This document shows, in pieces, positions 1 to 8,508 of a stretch of DNA of 64,000 nucleotides (position 1 is the stretch's first letter; the number at the start of each line of letters is the position of its first letter). The notes below the pieces were generated by a model. The model saw only the letters and a list, made by a program, of their open reading frames with translations. It had not been told where the DNA came from and ran no database searches. The stretch comes from DASYKT01 sp963718105 (GTDB lineage Bacteria > Acidobacteriota > Blastocatellia > Pyrinomonadales > Pyrinomonadaceae). The position numbers and the translations under genes were made by a program. Location: assembly GCA_963718105.1 (NCBI GenBank), contig OY970352.1:2790001-2854000 (forward strand). Direction: 5' to 3'.

Positions 1-3000
1 CTATCGCTTGACCGCACGGATTCTCAACGCGAGCAGGCGGAACAAACGGTTATCAAATCCGCCAAGGACCTGGAAAATATCACCTACGCGCTGGATGAAT
101 CTTCCATCGTCGCGATCACCGACCACACCGGTAAAATAAATTTCGTCAACGATAAATTCTGCGAGATATCGGGTTACAGCCGTGAAGAACTGCTCGGCCA
201 GGACCATCGAATAATCAATTCCACCTATCACCCGAAAGAATTTATCCGCAACATCTGGGTCACGATCGCGGGCGGAAAGGTCTGGAAAGGTGAGATCAAG
301 AACCGCGCCAAAAGCGGCAGCTACTATTGGGTCGATACGACGATAGTTCCCTTTCTGAATGAAAAAGGAAAACCCTACCAGTATGTCGCTATTCGCAACG
401 ACATCACCCAGCGCAAATTGGCGGAAGAATCCGTCACCGAAAGCGAAGCGCGTTTTCGCACTATGGCCGATACCGCACCCGTGCTGATCTGGATGAGCGG
501 CGTGGACATGCTCTGTAATTATTTCAACAAAAAGTGGCTGGAATTTACCGGCCGGACGATCGAGCAGGAATTTGGAAATGGCTGGGCCGCAGGTGTTCAC
601 GCCGATGATATGGACCGGTGTCTCGATATCTACCAGTCAAATTTTAATAAGCGTTCTGAATTTGAAATGGAATACCGGCTGCGCCGCGCGGACGGAGAGT
701 ACCGCTGGATACTGGACAAGGGCGTGCCGCGCTTTACCGCGGAAGGCGAGTTTGTCGGGTATATCGGGACCTGTCTCGATATTACCGAGCGCAAATTAAG
801 CGTGGAAAGATTGGCGCAGTTAGCCACCATAGTAGAAACGTCGGACGACGCTATTCTCAGCAAAACGACCGACGGCACCATCACGAGTTGGAATGCCGCG
901 GCCGCCCGTATTTACGGGTATACAGTGGAAGAAATGCTCGGGCAGTCCATTTCCCGGCTGATCCCGCCGGAATACCCCGATCAGCTAAAAATGATCCTGA
1001 CCACGCTCGGCTTGGGTGGGCAGGTAGAGCACCTCGAAACAGAGCGGGTCAAAAAAGACGGCTCTCGGATCACCGTTTCCATCACCGCATCTCCGATCAA
1101 AGATGCAAACGGAAAAGTAGTGGGCGCTTCCACCATCGCGCGGGACATCACCCAGAAAAAACGCTCGGAGAAAGAACTTCAGGAGAGCAAAGCCCAACTC
1201 GAAACTATCGTTGAAAATATCAACGAAGGCATCGCGGTTTCCGACCTTAAAGGCAATCTCCTGCACTTCAATCGCGCTGCCCTGGAGATGCACGATTTTA
1301 CATCCATGGAAGAGTGCCGGCTCCATTTGCAGCGGTTCGCGGACATTTTCGAATTAAGAAAAATGGACGGCGCCCTTATTCCGGTAGAAGAGTGGCCGCT
1401 GGCGCGGGTCCTGCGCGGCGAAAAACTGCATGATGTAGAAATAAAGATCCAAAGGATCGGAAGCGATAATTATCGAATATTTAATTACGGCGGCACTTTA
1501 GTGCACGAAGATCATGGTAAACCGCTCCTGGCGGTCGTTACTATTAACGATATTACCGAACGTAAAAGGTCGGAAGAAGCCCTGAGGAACAACGAGTATC
1601 GTTTCCGCACCCTGATCGAACACGGTTCCGACAGCATTGCTCTGATAGACCAGAACAATAAGATCCTGTATCTCAGCCCCTCCGTAAAAAATGTCGAAGG
1701 TTATGAGCCGGAAGAACTGCTCGGGCGAAGCGGGATCGAGCACACTCATCCCGATGATCTGCCCCTGGTCAGGAATGCCGTGGAAGAACTCATGAAAAAT
1801 CCCGGTAAACCTATTTCCAGGATCTGGAGACGCAAACATAAAGACGGGCACTGGATGTGGCTGGAAGGGATCTCGACAAACCTTTTGGACGACCCGGTGG
1901 TCGGGGCGATCGTCACTAATTATCGCGATATAACAAAGCGCAAAAAGGCCGAAGAGAAAATACTCGAATCGGAAGCGAGATACCGCCTTCTTTTTGAAAA
2001 TAACCCCTTTCCGATGTGGGTCTACGATCTGGAAACCCTCGATTTTCTGGCCGTGAACGATTCGGCAACGTTTTACTACGGCTATTCCAGAGAGGAATTT
2101 CTCTCGATGAATATCAAGGACATTCGCCCTCCGGGAGAGGTCCCGGCTTTGCTGAAAAATATCGCCGCGACCCATGATAAGATCGACAGCGCCGATGTCT
2201 GGAAGCACCGCAAGAAAGACGGATCGATCATAGACGTCGAGGTTACCTCTCACGAATTGATGTTCGGAGGACAGCGGGCGAGGCTGGTGCTGGCAAACGA
2301 CATCACCGATCGCAAGCTTGCCCAGGAAAAACTTGTCGAGAGCCAGAGACAATTCCGCGAGCTGACGGAAAGCCTTCCCCAACTTGTCTGGACCTCCCGC
2401 GGTGACGATGGAAGCTGCGATTATCTCAGCCCGCAATGGCTGGAATACACCGGCATCCCGGCGGAAGAACAATTGGGATTTGGCTGGGTCGAGCAAGTTC
2501 ACCCGGACGACCGCAAGACAACCATGGCCGCATGGGAGCGGGCAGTCAGTACGTCCTCGATCTTTGACGTGGAATTCCGCATCCGCCGTTTCGACGAAGA
2601 GTATCACTGGTTCAAAACACGGGCCGTTCCGGTTAAAGACGAAGCAGGCACGATCCTGAAATGGATCGGCACCAATACCGACGTCGAAGACAGTAAGCGC
2701 AAGGCCGAAGAGATCCGCAAACTGAATGAAACGCTGGAGCAGCGGGTGATCGAAAGGACCCACGAGCTCGAGGCGGCCAACAAAGAGCTGGAAGCTTTTT
2801 CCTATTCTGTTTCACATGACCTGCGCGCGCCGCTCCGCGCGATCGACGGTTTCAGCCTGGCCCTGCTGGAAGATTATGCCGCTAACCTCGACGCGGATGG
2901 GCAAGGCTATCTGACGCGCGTACGGCTGGGAAGCCAGCGGATGGCGCAGTTGATCGACGACCTGCTTAAACTGTCGCGTATCACGCGGACGGAATTTGTC

Positions 3001-3456
3001 CGGGAAACCGTCGATCTAAGCCAGGTGGCAACTGAAATTTCCGAAAGACTTCAGGAAAGCCAGCCGGAACGCGGCGTGACATTCAACATTCAACCCGGCG
3101 TAACCGTTTACGGAGATGAACGCCTCTTACGAGTAGCGCTTGAAAACCTGCTCGGCAACGCCTGGAAATTTACCTCCAAGCGCGACAGCTCGGAGATCTC
3201 ATTCGGACAGGACCACACCGAGTATTTTATTCGTGATAACGGGGCGGGTTTTGACATGGCGTATGCCGATAAGCTCTTCGGAGCATTCCAGCGCCTGCAC
3301 AGCACGGCCGATTTCGAAGGAACCGGTATCGGACTAGCGACCGTTCAGCGCGTGATCCGCCGTCATGGCGGCAATATCCGTGCGGAAAGCAGGGTTGGAG
3401 AAGGAACCGCCTTTTATTTTACTTTGTCAGGTCAGGAGGCACGAAATGGAAAGTAA
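1..3456 (+). CDS. Multi-PAS sensor histidine kinase (5' end outside window)
   Basis: The frame is open from base 1, so the gene begins upstream and at least 1151 residues lie in the window; the ATG-like codon near 418 is internal. Seven PAS/PAC units follow one another between about residues 27 and 905 (counted from base 1), most ending in a DIT-RK type linker to the next. A short coiled coil leads to a HisKA domain with the motif SVSHDLRAPLRAIDGF; the phospho-accepting His is at 2815-2817. The HATPase domain shows the N box NLLGNAWKFT, DNGAGFD and GTGIGLATV. There is no membrane segment in the visible part, suggesting cytosolic sensing of small ligands, redox or light. The HisKA sequence is of the type found in cyanobacterial phytochrome kinases. 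The 3' end overlaps the next gene, a stand-alone receiver that is probably its target. Confidence 0.93.
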   Translation, partial: LSLDRTDSQREQAEQTVIKSAKDLENITYALDESSIVAITDHTGKINFVNDKFCEISGYSREELLGQDHRIINSTYHPKEFIRNIWVTIAGGKVWKGEIKNRAKSGSYYWVDTTIVPFLNEKGKPYQYVAIRNDITQRKLAEESVTESEARFRTMADTAPVLIWMSGVDMLCNYFNKKWLEFTGRTIEQEFGNGWAAGVHADDMDRCLDIYQSNFNKRSEFEMEYRLRRADGEYRWILDKGVPRFTAEGEFVGYIGTCLDITERKLSVERLAQLATIVETSDDAILSKTTDGTITSWNAAAARIYGYTVEEMLGQSISRLIPPEYPDQLKMILTTLGLGGQVEHLETERVKKDGSRITVSITASPIKDANGKVVGASTIARDITQKKRSEKELQESKAQLETIVENINEGIAVSDLKGNLLHFNRAALEMHDFTSMEECRLHLQRFADIFELRKMDGALIPVEEWPLARVLRGEKLHDVEIKIQRIGSDNYRIFNYGGTLVHEDHGKPLLAVVTINDITERKRSEEALRNNEYRFRTLIEHGSDSIALIDQNNKILYLSPSVKNVEGYEPEELLGRSGIEHTHPDDLPLVRNAVEELMKNPGKPISRIWRRKHKDGHWMWLEGISTNLLDDPVVGAIVTNYRDITKRKKAEEKILESEARYRLLFENNPFPMWVYDLETLDFLAVNDSATFYYGYSREEFLSMNIKDIRPPGEVPALLKNIAATHDKIDSADVWKHRKKDGSIIDVEVTSHELMFGGQRARLVLANDITDRKLAQEKLVESQRQFRELTESLPQLVWTSRGDDGSCDYLSPQWLEYTGIPAEEQLGFGWVEQVHPDDRKTTMAAWERAVSTSSIFDVEFRIRRFDEEYHWFKTRAVPVKDEAGTILKWIGTNTDVEDSKRKAEEIRKLNETLEQRVIERTHELEAANKELEAFSYSVSHDLRAPLRAIDGFSLALLEDYAANLDADGQGYLTRVRLGSQRMAQLIDDLLKLSRITRTEFVRETVDLSQVATEISERLQESQPERGVTFNIQPGVTVYGDERLLRVALENLLGNAWKFTSKRDSSEISFGQDHTEYFIRDNGAGFDMAYADKLFGAFQRLHSTADFEGTGIGLATVQRVIRRHGGNIRAESRVGEGTAFYFTLSGQEARNGK

Positions 3457-3880
3457 GGTCATTTTATTGGTGGAGGATAACCCCGACGATGAGATATTAA
3501 TGCTGCGGGCGTTAGAAAAAAATCACATCGCGAATGAAGTGGCGGTGGCACGCGACGGCGTCGAAGCGCTCGATTACCTGTTTGCCCGCGGGCAATACGA
3601 AGGACGCGACGTTAACCTGACCCCGCAGTTAATGCTGCTTGACCTGAAGCTGCCCAAGATCGGCGGCCTTGAAGTTTTACAGCAGCTCCGGGCCGATGAG
3701 CGCACCAGATATATTCCGGTCGTGATACTGACCTCTTCTTCCGAGCAGGAAGACCTGCTCCGGAGTTACGATCTGGGCGCTAACAGCTTTGTCCAGAAAC
3801 CGGTTGATTTTAATGCCTTTATAGAGGCGACCCGCCAATTAGGCACCTATTGGCTGATACTCAATAAAACCGTTCGATAA
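3446..3880 (+). CDS. Single-domain response regulator (Rcp1-like)
   Basis: 144 residues forming one receiver domain and nothing else. The acidic pair is in LLVEDNPDDE, the phospho-acceptor Asp is in LLDLKLP, and the conserved Thr/Ser and Lys are in ILTSSS and VQKPVDF. The start at 3446 is favoured because AGGAGG lies six bases upstream, inside the end of the kinase gene. The two genes overlap by 11 bp, so translation is likely coupled. Receivers of this type (Rcp1 family, known from cyanobacterial phytochrome operons) have no DNA-binding output and pass phosphate or bind partners. The upstream kinase is the likely phosphodonor and the downstream hybrid kinase may be in the same relay; this is inferred from order only. 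Confidence 0.92.
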   Translation: MESKVILLVEDNPDDEILMLRALEKNHIANEVAVARDGVEALDYLFARGQYEGRDVNLTPQLMLLDLKLPKIGGLEVLQQLRADERTRYIPVVILTSSSEQEDLLRSYDLGANSFVQKPVDFNAFIEATRQLGTYWLILNKTVR

Positions 3881-3891
3881 AAAGACATCAG

Positions 3892-6591
3892 ATGAGATTC
3901 CTCAATATATTAAACGTAGAAGATTCGATCGACGATTACGATCTGATCCAGCGTCATCTTAAAAAATCCGGGTATGAAGTTTACTCGGAAAGAGTAGAAA
4001 CCGCGGAGACAATGAGGGCGGCGCTCTCTACGCGGACGTGGGATGTGATCATTTCCGATTATCGAATGCCCTACTTCAGCGGCCTTGAGGCCTTCGCCGT
4101 GCTAAAGGAAAGTGAACTGGATATTCCCTTCATCATCATTTCCGGAACCATCGGTGAAGACACCGCGGTCGACGCAATGCTTAGGGGCGTTAATGATTAC
4201 ATGATGAAGAATAATCTGAGCCGCCTGATCCCCGCCATCGAGCGCGAAACTCAGGAAGTTATGAACCGGCTGGCCAAGCAAAAAGCCGAAGAATCTCTCA
4301 GAGAAAGTGAGAACCGTCTTAAATTGGCGCTGACGGCCGCCGGCATGGGCGTCTGGGAATGGAATGTGGCGAACAACGAGGTATTTTGGTCTCCCGAGTG
4401 CTACAAAATAGCTGGCGTGGAAAATTTTGACGGCCTGTTCGAAGATTTCGTCCGCTATGTACATCCTGACCATGTCGAGCTTTTAAGCCAGGCCGTTAAT
4501 CGGGCCGTTTCGGAAAACACGCTCTTCGAGATCGAATTCCCGTTTATCAAACCGAGCGGAGAAACCATCTGGCTGGCAAATTACGGAAAGGTCGATTATG
4601 ACAAAAGCGATCAGCCGCTGAGAATGGTCGGAACGGTCCGGGACATTACCGCGCGCAAAAAGGCGGAAGAAGAATTGCGTCAAAGCGAGGAGCGTTTTCG
4701 TTCGCTGATCAATGCCGTTTCTCAAATAGTCTGGACAACCGATGATGAAGGAAACCTGAAAACCGCGCATAGCCCCAAAGAAGAATTGCAGGTATTGGCC
4801 AATGACGCGGTGATGGCCGAATGGATGACGCATCTCCATCCGGATGACCGCGACCGGGCGGTGGAAAATTTCCGCCAGGCGATCGGAAGTAAGAAGAAGT
4901 ATAAAGACGAGTACCGCCTCTTAAACGTCAGCGATAATACTTATCACTACTTCGTTTCGCGGGGCACGCCGGTTTTAGAGAAAGACGGGACCATCCGCGA
5001 ATGGGTCGGCGCGCTGACCGATATCACCGAGCGAAAACTGGCGGAAAATTCGCTGCGCGAGTCGGAAGAAAAATTCCGCGCCCTCGTCAAAGCCACTTCG
5101 CAATTTGTCTGGTCGATCAACGAAGCCGGTGAAAGCGAAGAGTTGCCGGAGTGGTGGTCGGCCCTGACCGGCCAGCCGATCGAAGAATGCCGCAGCGGGT
5201 ACTGCGCCTACTCTATTCACCCCGACGATCGGAGCTTCGTCAAAGGCACCTGGGACAGGGCCTTTGGAAATAAGGCGGCTTTTGATATGGAGTACCGTAT
5301 CCTGACAAAAGAAGCAAACTATCGTCATTTTGCCGTGCGCGGAATTCCTGTATTTAACAGTGACGGTACTTTTCGCCAGTGGGTCGGAACCTTCACCGAT
5401 ATCACGGAGCGCATACGCGCGGAAAGGGCCCTGGAGGAAAGCGAAGAACAATTGCGGCAAGCGCAAAAACTGGAATCGATCGGGCGGCTTGCCGGGGGCG
5501 TCGCGCACGATTTCAACAATATGCTGACGGCCATAAACGGGTACAGCGACCTGACCCTTCGCAGCCTGGGAATGAACGATCCGCTGCGCGGCAATCTGGA
5601 AGAGATCAAGAAAGCGGGCGAGCGCTCGGCGCAACTGACCCGGCAACTGCTGGCCTTTAGCAGGCAGCAGATATTACAGGAAAGAGTCCTGGAATTGAAC
5701 CAGGTCATTGTCGAAACCGGCGCCATGCTCCAGCGCGTCATAGGAGAGGATTTTCAACTGACGTCCGTGCTCGACCCCGATGCCGGAAAAATAAAAGCCG
5801 ATCCCGGACAGCTTTCACAAGTGCTGATGAACCTGGTGGTGAACTCGAGCGATTCCATGCCCAAGGGCGGCCATATAACTATCGAAACACAAAATGTCGA
5901 TCTCGACGACACTTATGCGGGCCAGCATATCAGTGTCCTGCCCGGCCACTATGTAATGCTGGCGGTCACTGATACGGGTTCCGGTATCGACAACGAAACC
6001 ATGCCTCATATTTTCGAGCCTTTTTTTACCACCAAAGGCGTCGGCAAAGGCACCGGGTTAGGACTAAGCACCGTCTACGGCATCATCAAACAATCGGGAG
6101 GAAACATCTGGGTCTATAGCGAGGTCGGAAAAGGCACGACCTTTAAGATCTATTTTCCCCGCGTTGACGATGAGGTCAAAAATGCCGAAAGATCCCATCC
6201 GCCGGCCAGATTGCAGACAGGCACCGAGACAATATTGCTGGTAGAGGATGAAGAACTGGTGCGCGGTCTGAGCAGGGACACGCTGGAATCATGCGGATAC
6301 AAAGTTATCGATGCGGATAACGGAGTTGAGGCGCTTGCCTTGTGCGAAGACCCGGACCTTAAGATCGATCTGCTGTTGACCGATGTGGTCATGCCGCAGA
6401 TGGGCGGCCGCGAGTTGGCGGAAAAGCTGATGCAAAAATTTCCCAAGGTCCGCGTGCTGTTCACATCCGGCTATACGGACGACGCCGTGGTGCGGCACGG
6501 AATAATCGCGAAGGGTACAAATTTTATTCAAAAACCTTTTAGCCTGGACGCGCTCGCCCGTAAGGTGCGGGATACTTTGGATTCGGAATAA
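3892..6591 (+). CDS. Hybrid histidine kinase REC-PAS-PAS-PAS-HisKA-HATPase-REC
   Basis: 899 residues. An N-terminal receiver (about 1-125) has Asp56 in IISDYRMPY. Three PAS/PAC units follow at about 140-255, 265-385 and 392-512. The HisKA domain carries His539 in GGVAHDFNNML, a form typical of NtrB-like hybrid kinases. The HATPase domain shows DTGSGID and GTGLGLSTVYGI. A second receiver at the C-terminus has Asp831 in LLTDVVMPQMGG. No membrane segment is seen. The gene starts 11 bp after the receiver gene and completes a three-gene signalling operon. With receivers at both ends it could both accept phosphate from the first kinase and pass it on; the output is not visible in the window, since no DNA-binding domain is present. 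Confidence 0.93.
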   Translation: MRFLNILNVEDSIDDYDLIQRHLKKSGYEVYSERVETAETMRAALSTRTWDVIISDYRMPYFSGLEAFAVLKESELDIPFIIISGTIGEDTAVDAMLRGVNDYMMKNNLSRLIPAIERETQEVMNRLAKQKAEESLRESENRLKLALTAAGMGVWEWNVANNEVFWSPECYKIAGVENFDGLFEDFVRYVHPDHVELLSQAVNRAVSENTLFEIEFPFIKPSGETIWLANYGKVDYDKSDQPLRMVGTVRDITARKKAEEELRQSEERFRSLINAVSQIVWTTDDEGNLKTAHSPKEELQVLANDAVMAEWMTHLHPDDRDRAVENFRQAIGSKKKYKDEYRLLNVSDNTYHYFVSRGTPVLEKDGTIREWVGALTDITERKLAENSLRESEEKFRALVKATSQFVWSINEAGESEELPEWWSALTGQPIEECRSGYCAYSIHPDDRSFVKGTWDRAFGNKAAFDMEYRILTKEANYRHFAVRGIPVFNSDGTFRQWVGTFTDITERIRAERALEESEEQLRQAQKLESIGRLAGGVAHDFNNMLTAINGYSDLTLRSLGMNDPLRGNLEEIKKAGERSAQLTRQLLAFSRQQILQERVLELNQVIVETGAMLQRVIGEDFQLTSVLDPDAGKIKADPGQLSQVLMNLVVNSSDSMPKGGHITIETQNVDLDDTYAGQHISVLPGHYVMLAVTDTGSGIDNETMPHIFEPFFTTKGVGKGTGLGLSTVYGIIKQSGGNIWVYSEVGKGTTFKIYFPRVDDEVKNAERSHPPARLQTGTETILLVEDEELVRGLSRDTLESCGYKVIDADNGVEALALCEDPDLKIDLLLTDVVMPQMGGRELAEKLMQKFPKVRVLFTSGYTDDAVVRHGIIAKGTNFIQKPFSLDALARKVRDTLDSE

Positions 6592-6595
6592 GCTT

Positions 6596-7516
6596 TTATT
6601 CCGGTATCCAAAATGAACGCCCGCCGCTGACGGTTTTCTTGAGGCCGAGGCCGGGCAATTTGTCTTCCGTTACGCCGAGGAAAGTAAAATGCGGCAGATC
6701 CGAAACGACAGTTTGAAACCAGCCATGACGCGCCAATATTTCACGAACCCGGGGATTGTCGTTTTCCACGACGTCCAGCGCGAGCATCGAGAGATGCTGT
6801 GACGCTCCGGGCGGCGCGACGGAGTAAATGATCGGCTTGGAAAGGTCTTTGCTAAAGAACATTCCCTGTTTTTCCAGCCGGAATATTTCCGTGACCTGCT
6901 CAAAAGGTGAAAGCGCTTTTATTTTGGCGGCTTCATTCTTATCCAATTTCCCTTTATCCGTCCAGTACCTTAATCCCGGCGTGACCCGGCTTTCCCAAAG
7001 CTCTTCCGTCTCGGTATAGCTGCGGCGGGCCGCGTCATTACCACGAGGGATAATGGTCAGCTTACTGCGCGCCGCTTCGCTTGCAGCTTCTTTAAGGGCG
7101 TTCATCGCGGGCGTCTGTAATTCTGTTTGTATCCCGCCGATGACCTCTTTTGAAACGGGCACCGATGACTGCCACGCACCGACTTCCGCTTCGTCTTTAA
7201 AGATCACCGTTTGCGGGGCCACCGCTCCGCCCTGCGCGACAAAAACCGCACCGTACTCTTTCAACAATATCTGGCCTGTCTCATCGGAAGGGACATTGAA
7301 ACCGGCAGGCAGGTGCGACGTGAACTTATCGTTTTTCATGTTGTTGTTCGTCGGGGCGTTTATTTTCGAATTACTCGCAGGAGTGTTCTTATTATCGCCC
7401 CCGGCAGAAGACAGGTTGGCCACTTTTTCCGCACGGCATCCACCCACGGAAATGGTGCAAACGGCGCCAGCCAAAAACAGGGCCGGAAAAAATATTTTGC
7501 GCAGTATTAACGACAT
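6596..7516 (-). CDS. M15 (VanY-like) peptidase-fold lipoprotein
   Basis: 306 residues with an N-terminal hydrophobic stretch ending in a lipobox-like VGGC, so probably a lipoprotein, followed by an Asn/Thr/Ser-rich linker. The core resembles D-Ala-D-Ala carboxypeptidases of family M15. GASQHLSMLALDV gives the first two zinc ligands, His241 and Asp248, with the seven-residue spacing of the family. SDLPHFTFLG supplies the third, His276. The catalytic Glu normally three residues before the last His is Asp273 here. It lies one base after its paralogue at 7518-8372, so the two are probably co-transcribed. A role in peptidoglycan trimming is likely but substrate is unknown; nothing nearby suggests glycopeptide resistance. 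Confidence 0.75.
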   Translation of the reverse strand: MSLILRKIFFPALFLAGAVCTISVGGCRAEKVANLSSAGGDNKNTPASNSKINAPTNNNMKNDKFTSHLPAGFNVPSDETGQILLKEYGAVFVAQGGAVAPQTVIFKDEAEVGAWQSSVPVSKEVIGGIQTELQTPAMNALKEAASEAARSKLTIIPRGNDAARRSYTETEELWESRVTPGLRYWTDKGKLDKNEAAKIKALSPFEQVTEIFRLEKQGMFFSKDLSKPIIYSVAPPGASQHLSMLALDVVENDNPRVREILARHGWFQTVVSDLPHFTFLGVTEDKLPGLGLKKTVSGGRSFWIPE

Positions 7517-7517
7517 G

Positions 7518-8372
7518 TTATTTAAGATCGGGTATCCAAAACGTCTGGCTGCTGATAATAACCTGCTTTAATCCCAAGAAAGGAAGCTCGCTCTCTTCGC
7601 GCCCCAAATAGGTAAAGTGCGGCAGATCGCTTTTGATGGTTTGAAACCATCCGAATTCAGCCATGATCGCGCGCACCCTTTCGTCGGCGAACTGCTGCAC
7701 GTCGAAGGCGAGCAAAAAATTATGCTGCGAAGCGCCCGGGGCCGCTACCGAATAAAGAATGGATTTGGAAAGATCTTTGCTGAAAAAGGCTTTGCGGGTT
7801 TCTTCCCACTCCAGCACCTGCGCGACCTGGTCTTCGGTTGATAAATGCCTGGCCATTTCGGCTTCGCTTTTCTTCAACTTCCCTTTCATTACCCAATGAT
7901 TTAGTCCCGGCAGGAACCGCGTGTCCCAAAGCGCGCGGGTGTCCGCGTAGGAACGCCCCCCGGCCAGTGAACCGCCGCGCGCCGTGATCCGCAGGCCCAA
8001 CCGCGTGGCCTTTTCCCGGGCTTTTAATAATGCGCCCATCGCAGCGGGCTGTAAAGTTATCGGCACCCCGTCAAGAGTGGTTGTTTTCCGGCCGGCGGCG
8101 GCCTGAAACTGCCCCAGATCGTCATCACCGGTAAAGATGCACTTTGGCGGAAGGGCGACTTCATTATCAGCAATAAAAACAGCCCCATATTCGGTAAAGA
8201 TACGCCGCGCCGTTGCATCGGTATCCACCGCACAGACAGATGAAATTTTCCTGCCGAGCCTGCGCTCCGCGCTCTTCCGAAAATCGGGCCCGGAAGCCTG
8301 TGGAATTGCGAGCTCCGTACAGGGAGAAAGAAAAATAAAACTGATAAATAATGCAATTAACGCCCGTTTCAT
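7518..8372 (-). CDS. M15 (VanY-like) peptidase-fold exported protein
   Basis: 284 residues with a clear signal peptide (KRALIALFISFIFLSP) and no lipobox. It is a paralogue of the gene that follows it on the minus strand. It shares the zinc motif GASQHNFLLAFDV (His217, Asp224) and SDLPHFTYLG (His252), again with Asp (249) where M15 enzymes usually have Glu. The stop codon is one base from the start of the next gene. Both proteins keep a YSVA..GASQH segment and a GWFQT motif, so the pair arose by tandem duplication with one copy gaining a lipid anchor. Periplasmic carboxypeptidase or related hydrolase is the best guess. Confidence 0.75.
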   Translation of the reverse strand: MKRALIALFISFIFLSPCTELAIPQASGPDFRKSAERRLGRKISSVCAVDTDATARRIFTEYGAVFIADNEVALPPKCIFTGDDDLGQFQAAAGRKTTTLDGVPITLQPAAMGALLKAREKATRLGLRITARGGSLAGGRSYADTRALWDTRFLPGLNHWVMKGKLKKSEAEMARHLSTEDQVAQVLEWEETRKAFFSKDLSKSILYSVAAPGASQHNFLLAFDVQQFADERVRAIMAEFGWFQTIKSDLPHFTYLGREESELPFLGLKQVIISSQTFWIPDLK

Positions 8373-8436
8373 ATTTTATTCATTGCCGTTTAGTATTTTA
8401 ATCTGCCTGCCCGTTTTTTTCATTTCGCATACCAAT

Positions 8437-8468
8437 AAAAAAAGGCTGTCGTTAGAAACGACAGCCTT
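8437..8468 (-). terminator. Rho-independent terminator of the first metallopeptidase gene
   Basis: A perfect 10-bp stem (8442-8451 with 8459-8468) closes a seven-base loop and, read on the minus strand, is followed by seven T. It lies 40 bp after the stop of the metallopeptidase gene ending at 8509 and before the M15 gene, so it separates the two units. Confidence 0.88.
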
Positions 8469-8508
8469 GTCCTGTGCAGCTAATTTAGCTGCGGTTAATT
8501 AAAGGCAA

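Noticed and set aside
418..420. Start of the first histidine kinase at 418
   Set aside because: The frame is open to base 1 and the preceding 139 codons encode a complete PAS/PAC unit, so the codon is internal.
6596..8372. Glycopeptide-resistance vanY
   Set aside because: The M15 motifs fit the fold, but the catalytic Glu is Asp, there is no vanRS or vanHAX context, and the genes are ordinary tandem paralogues.
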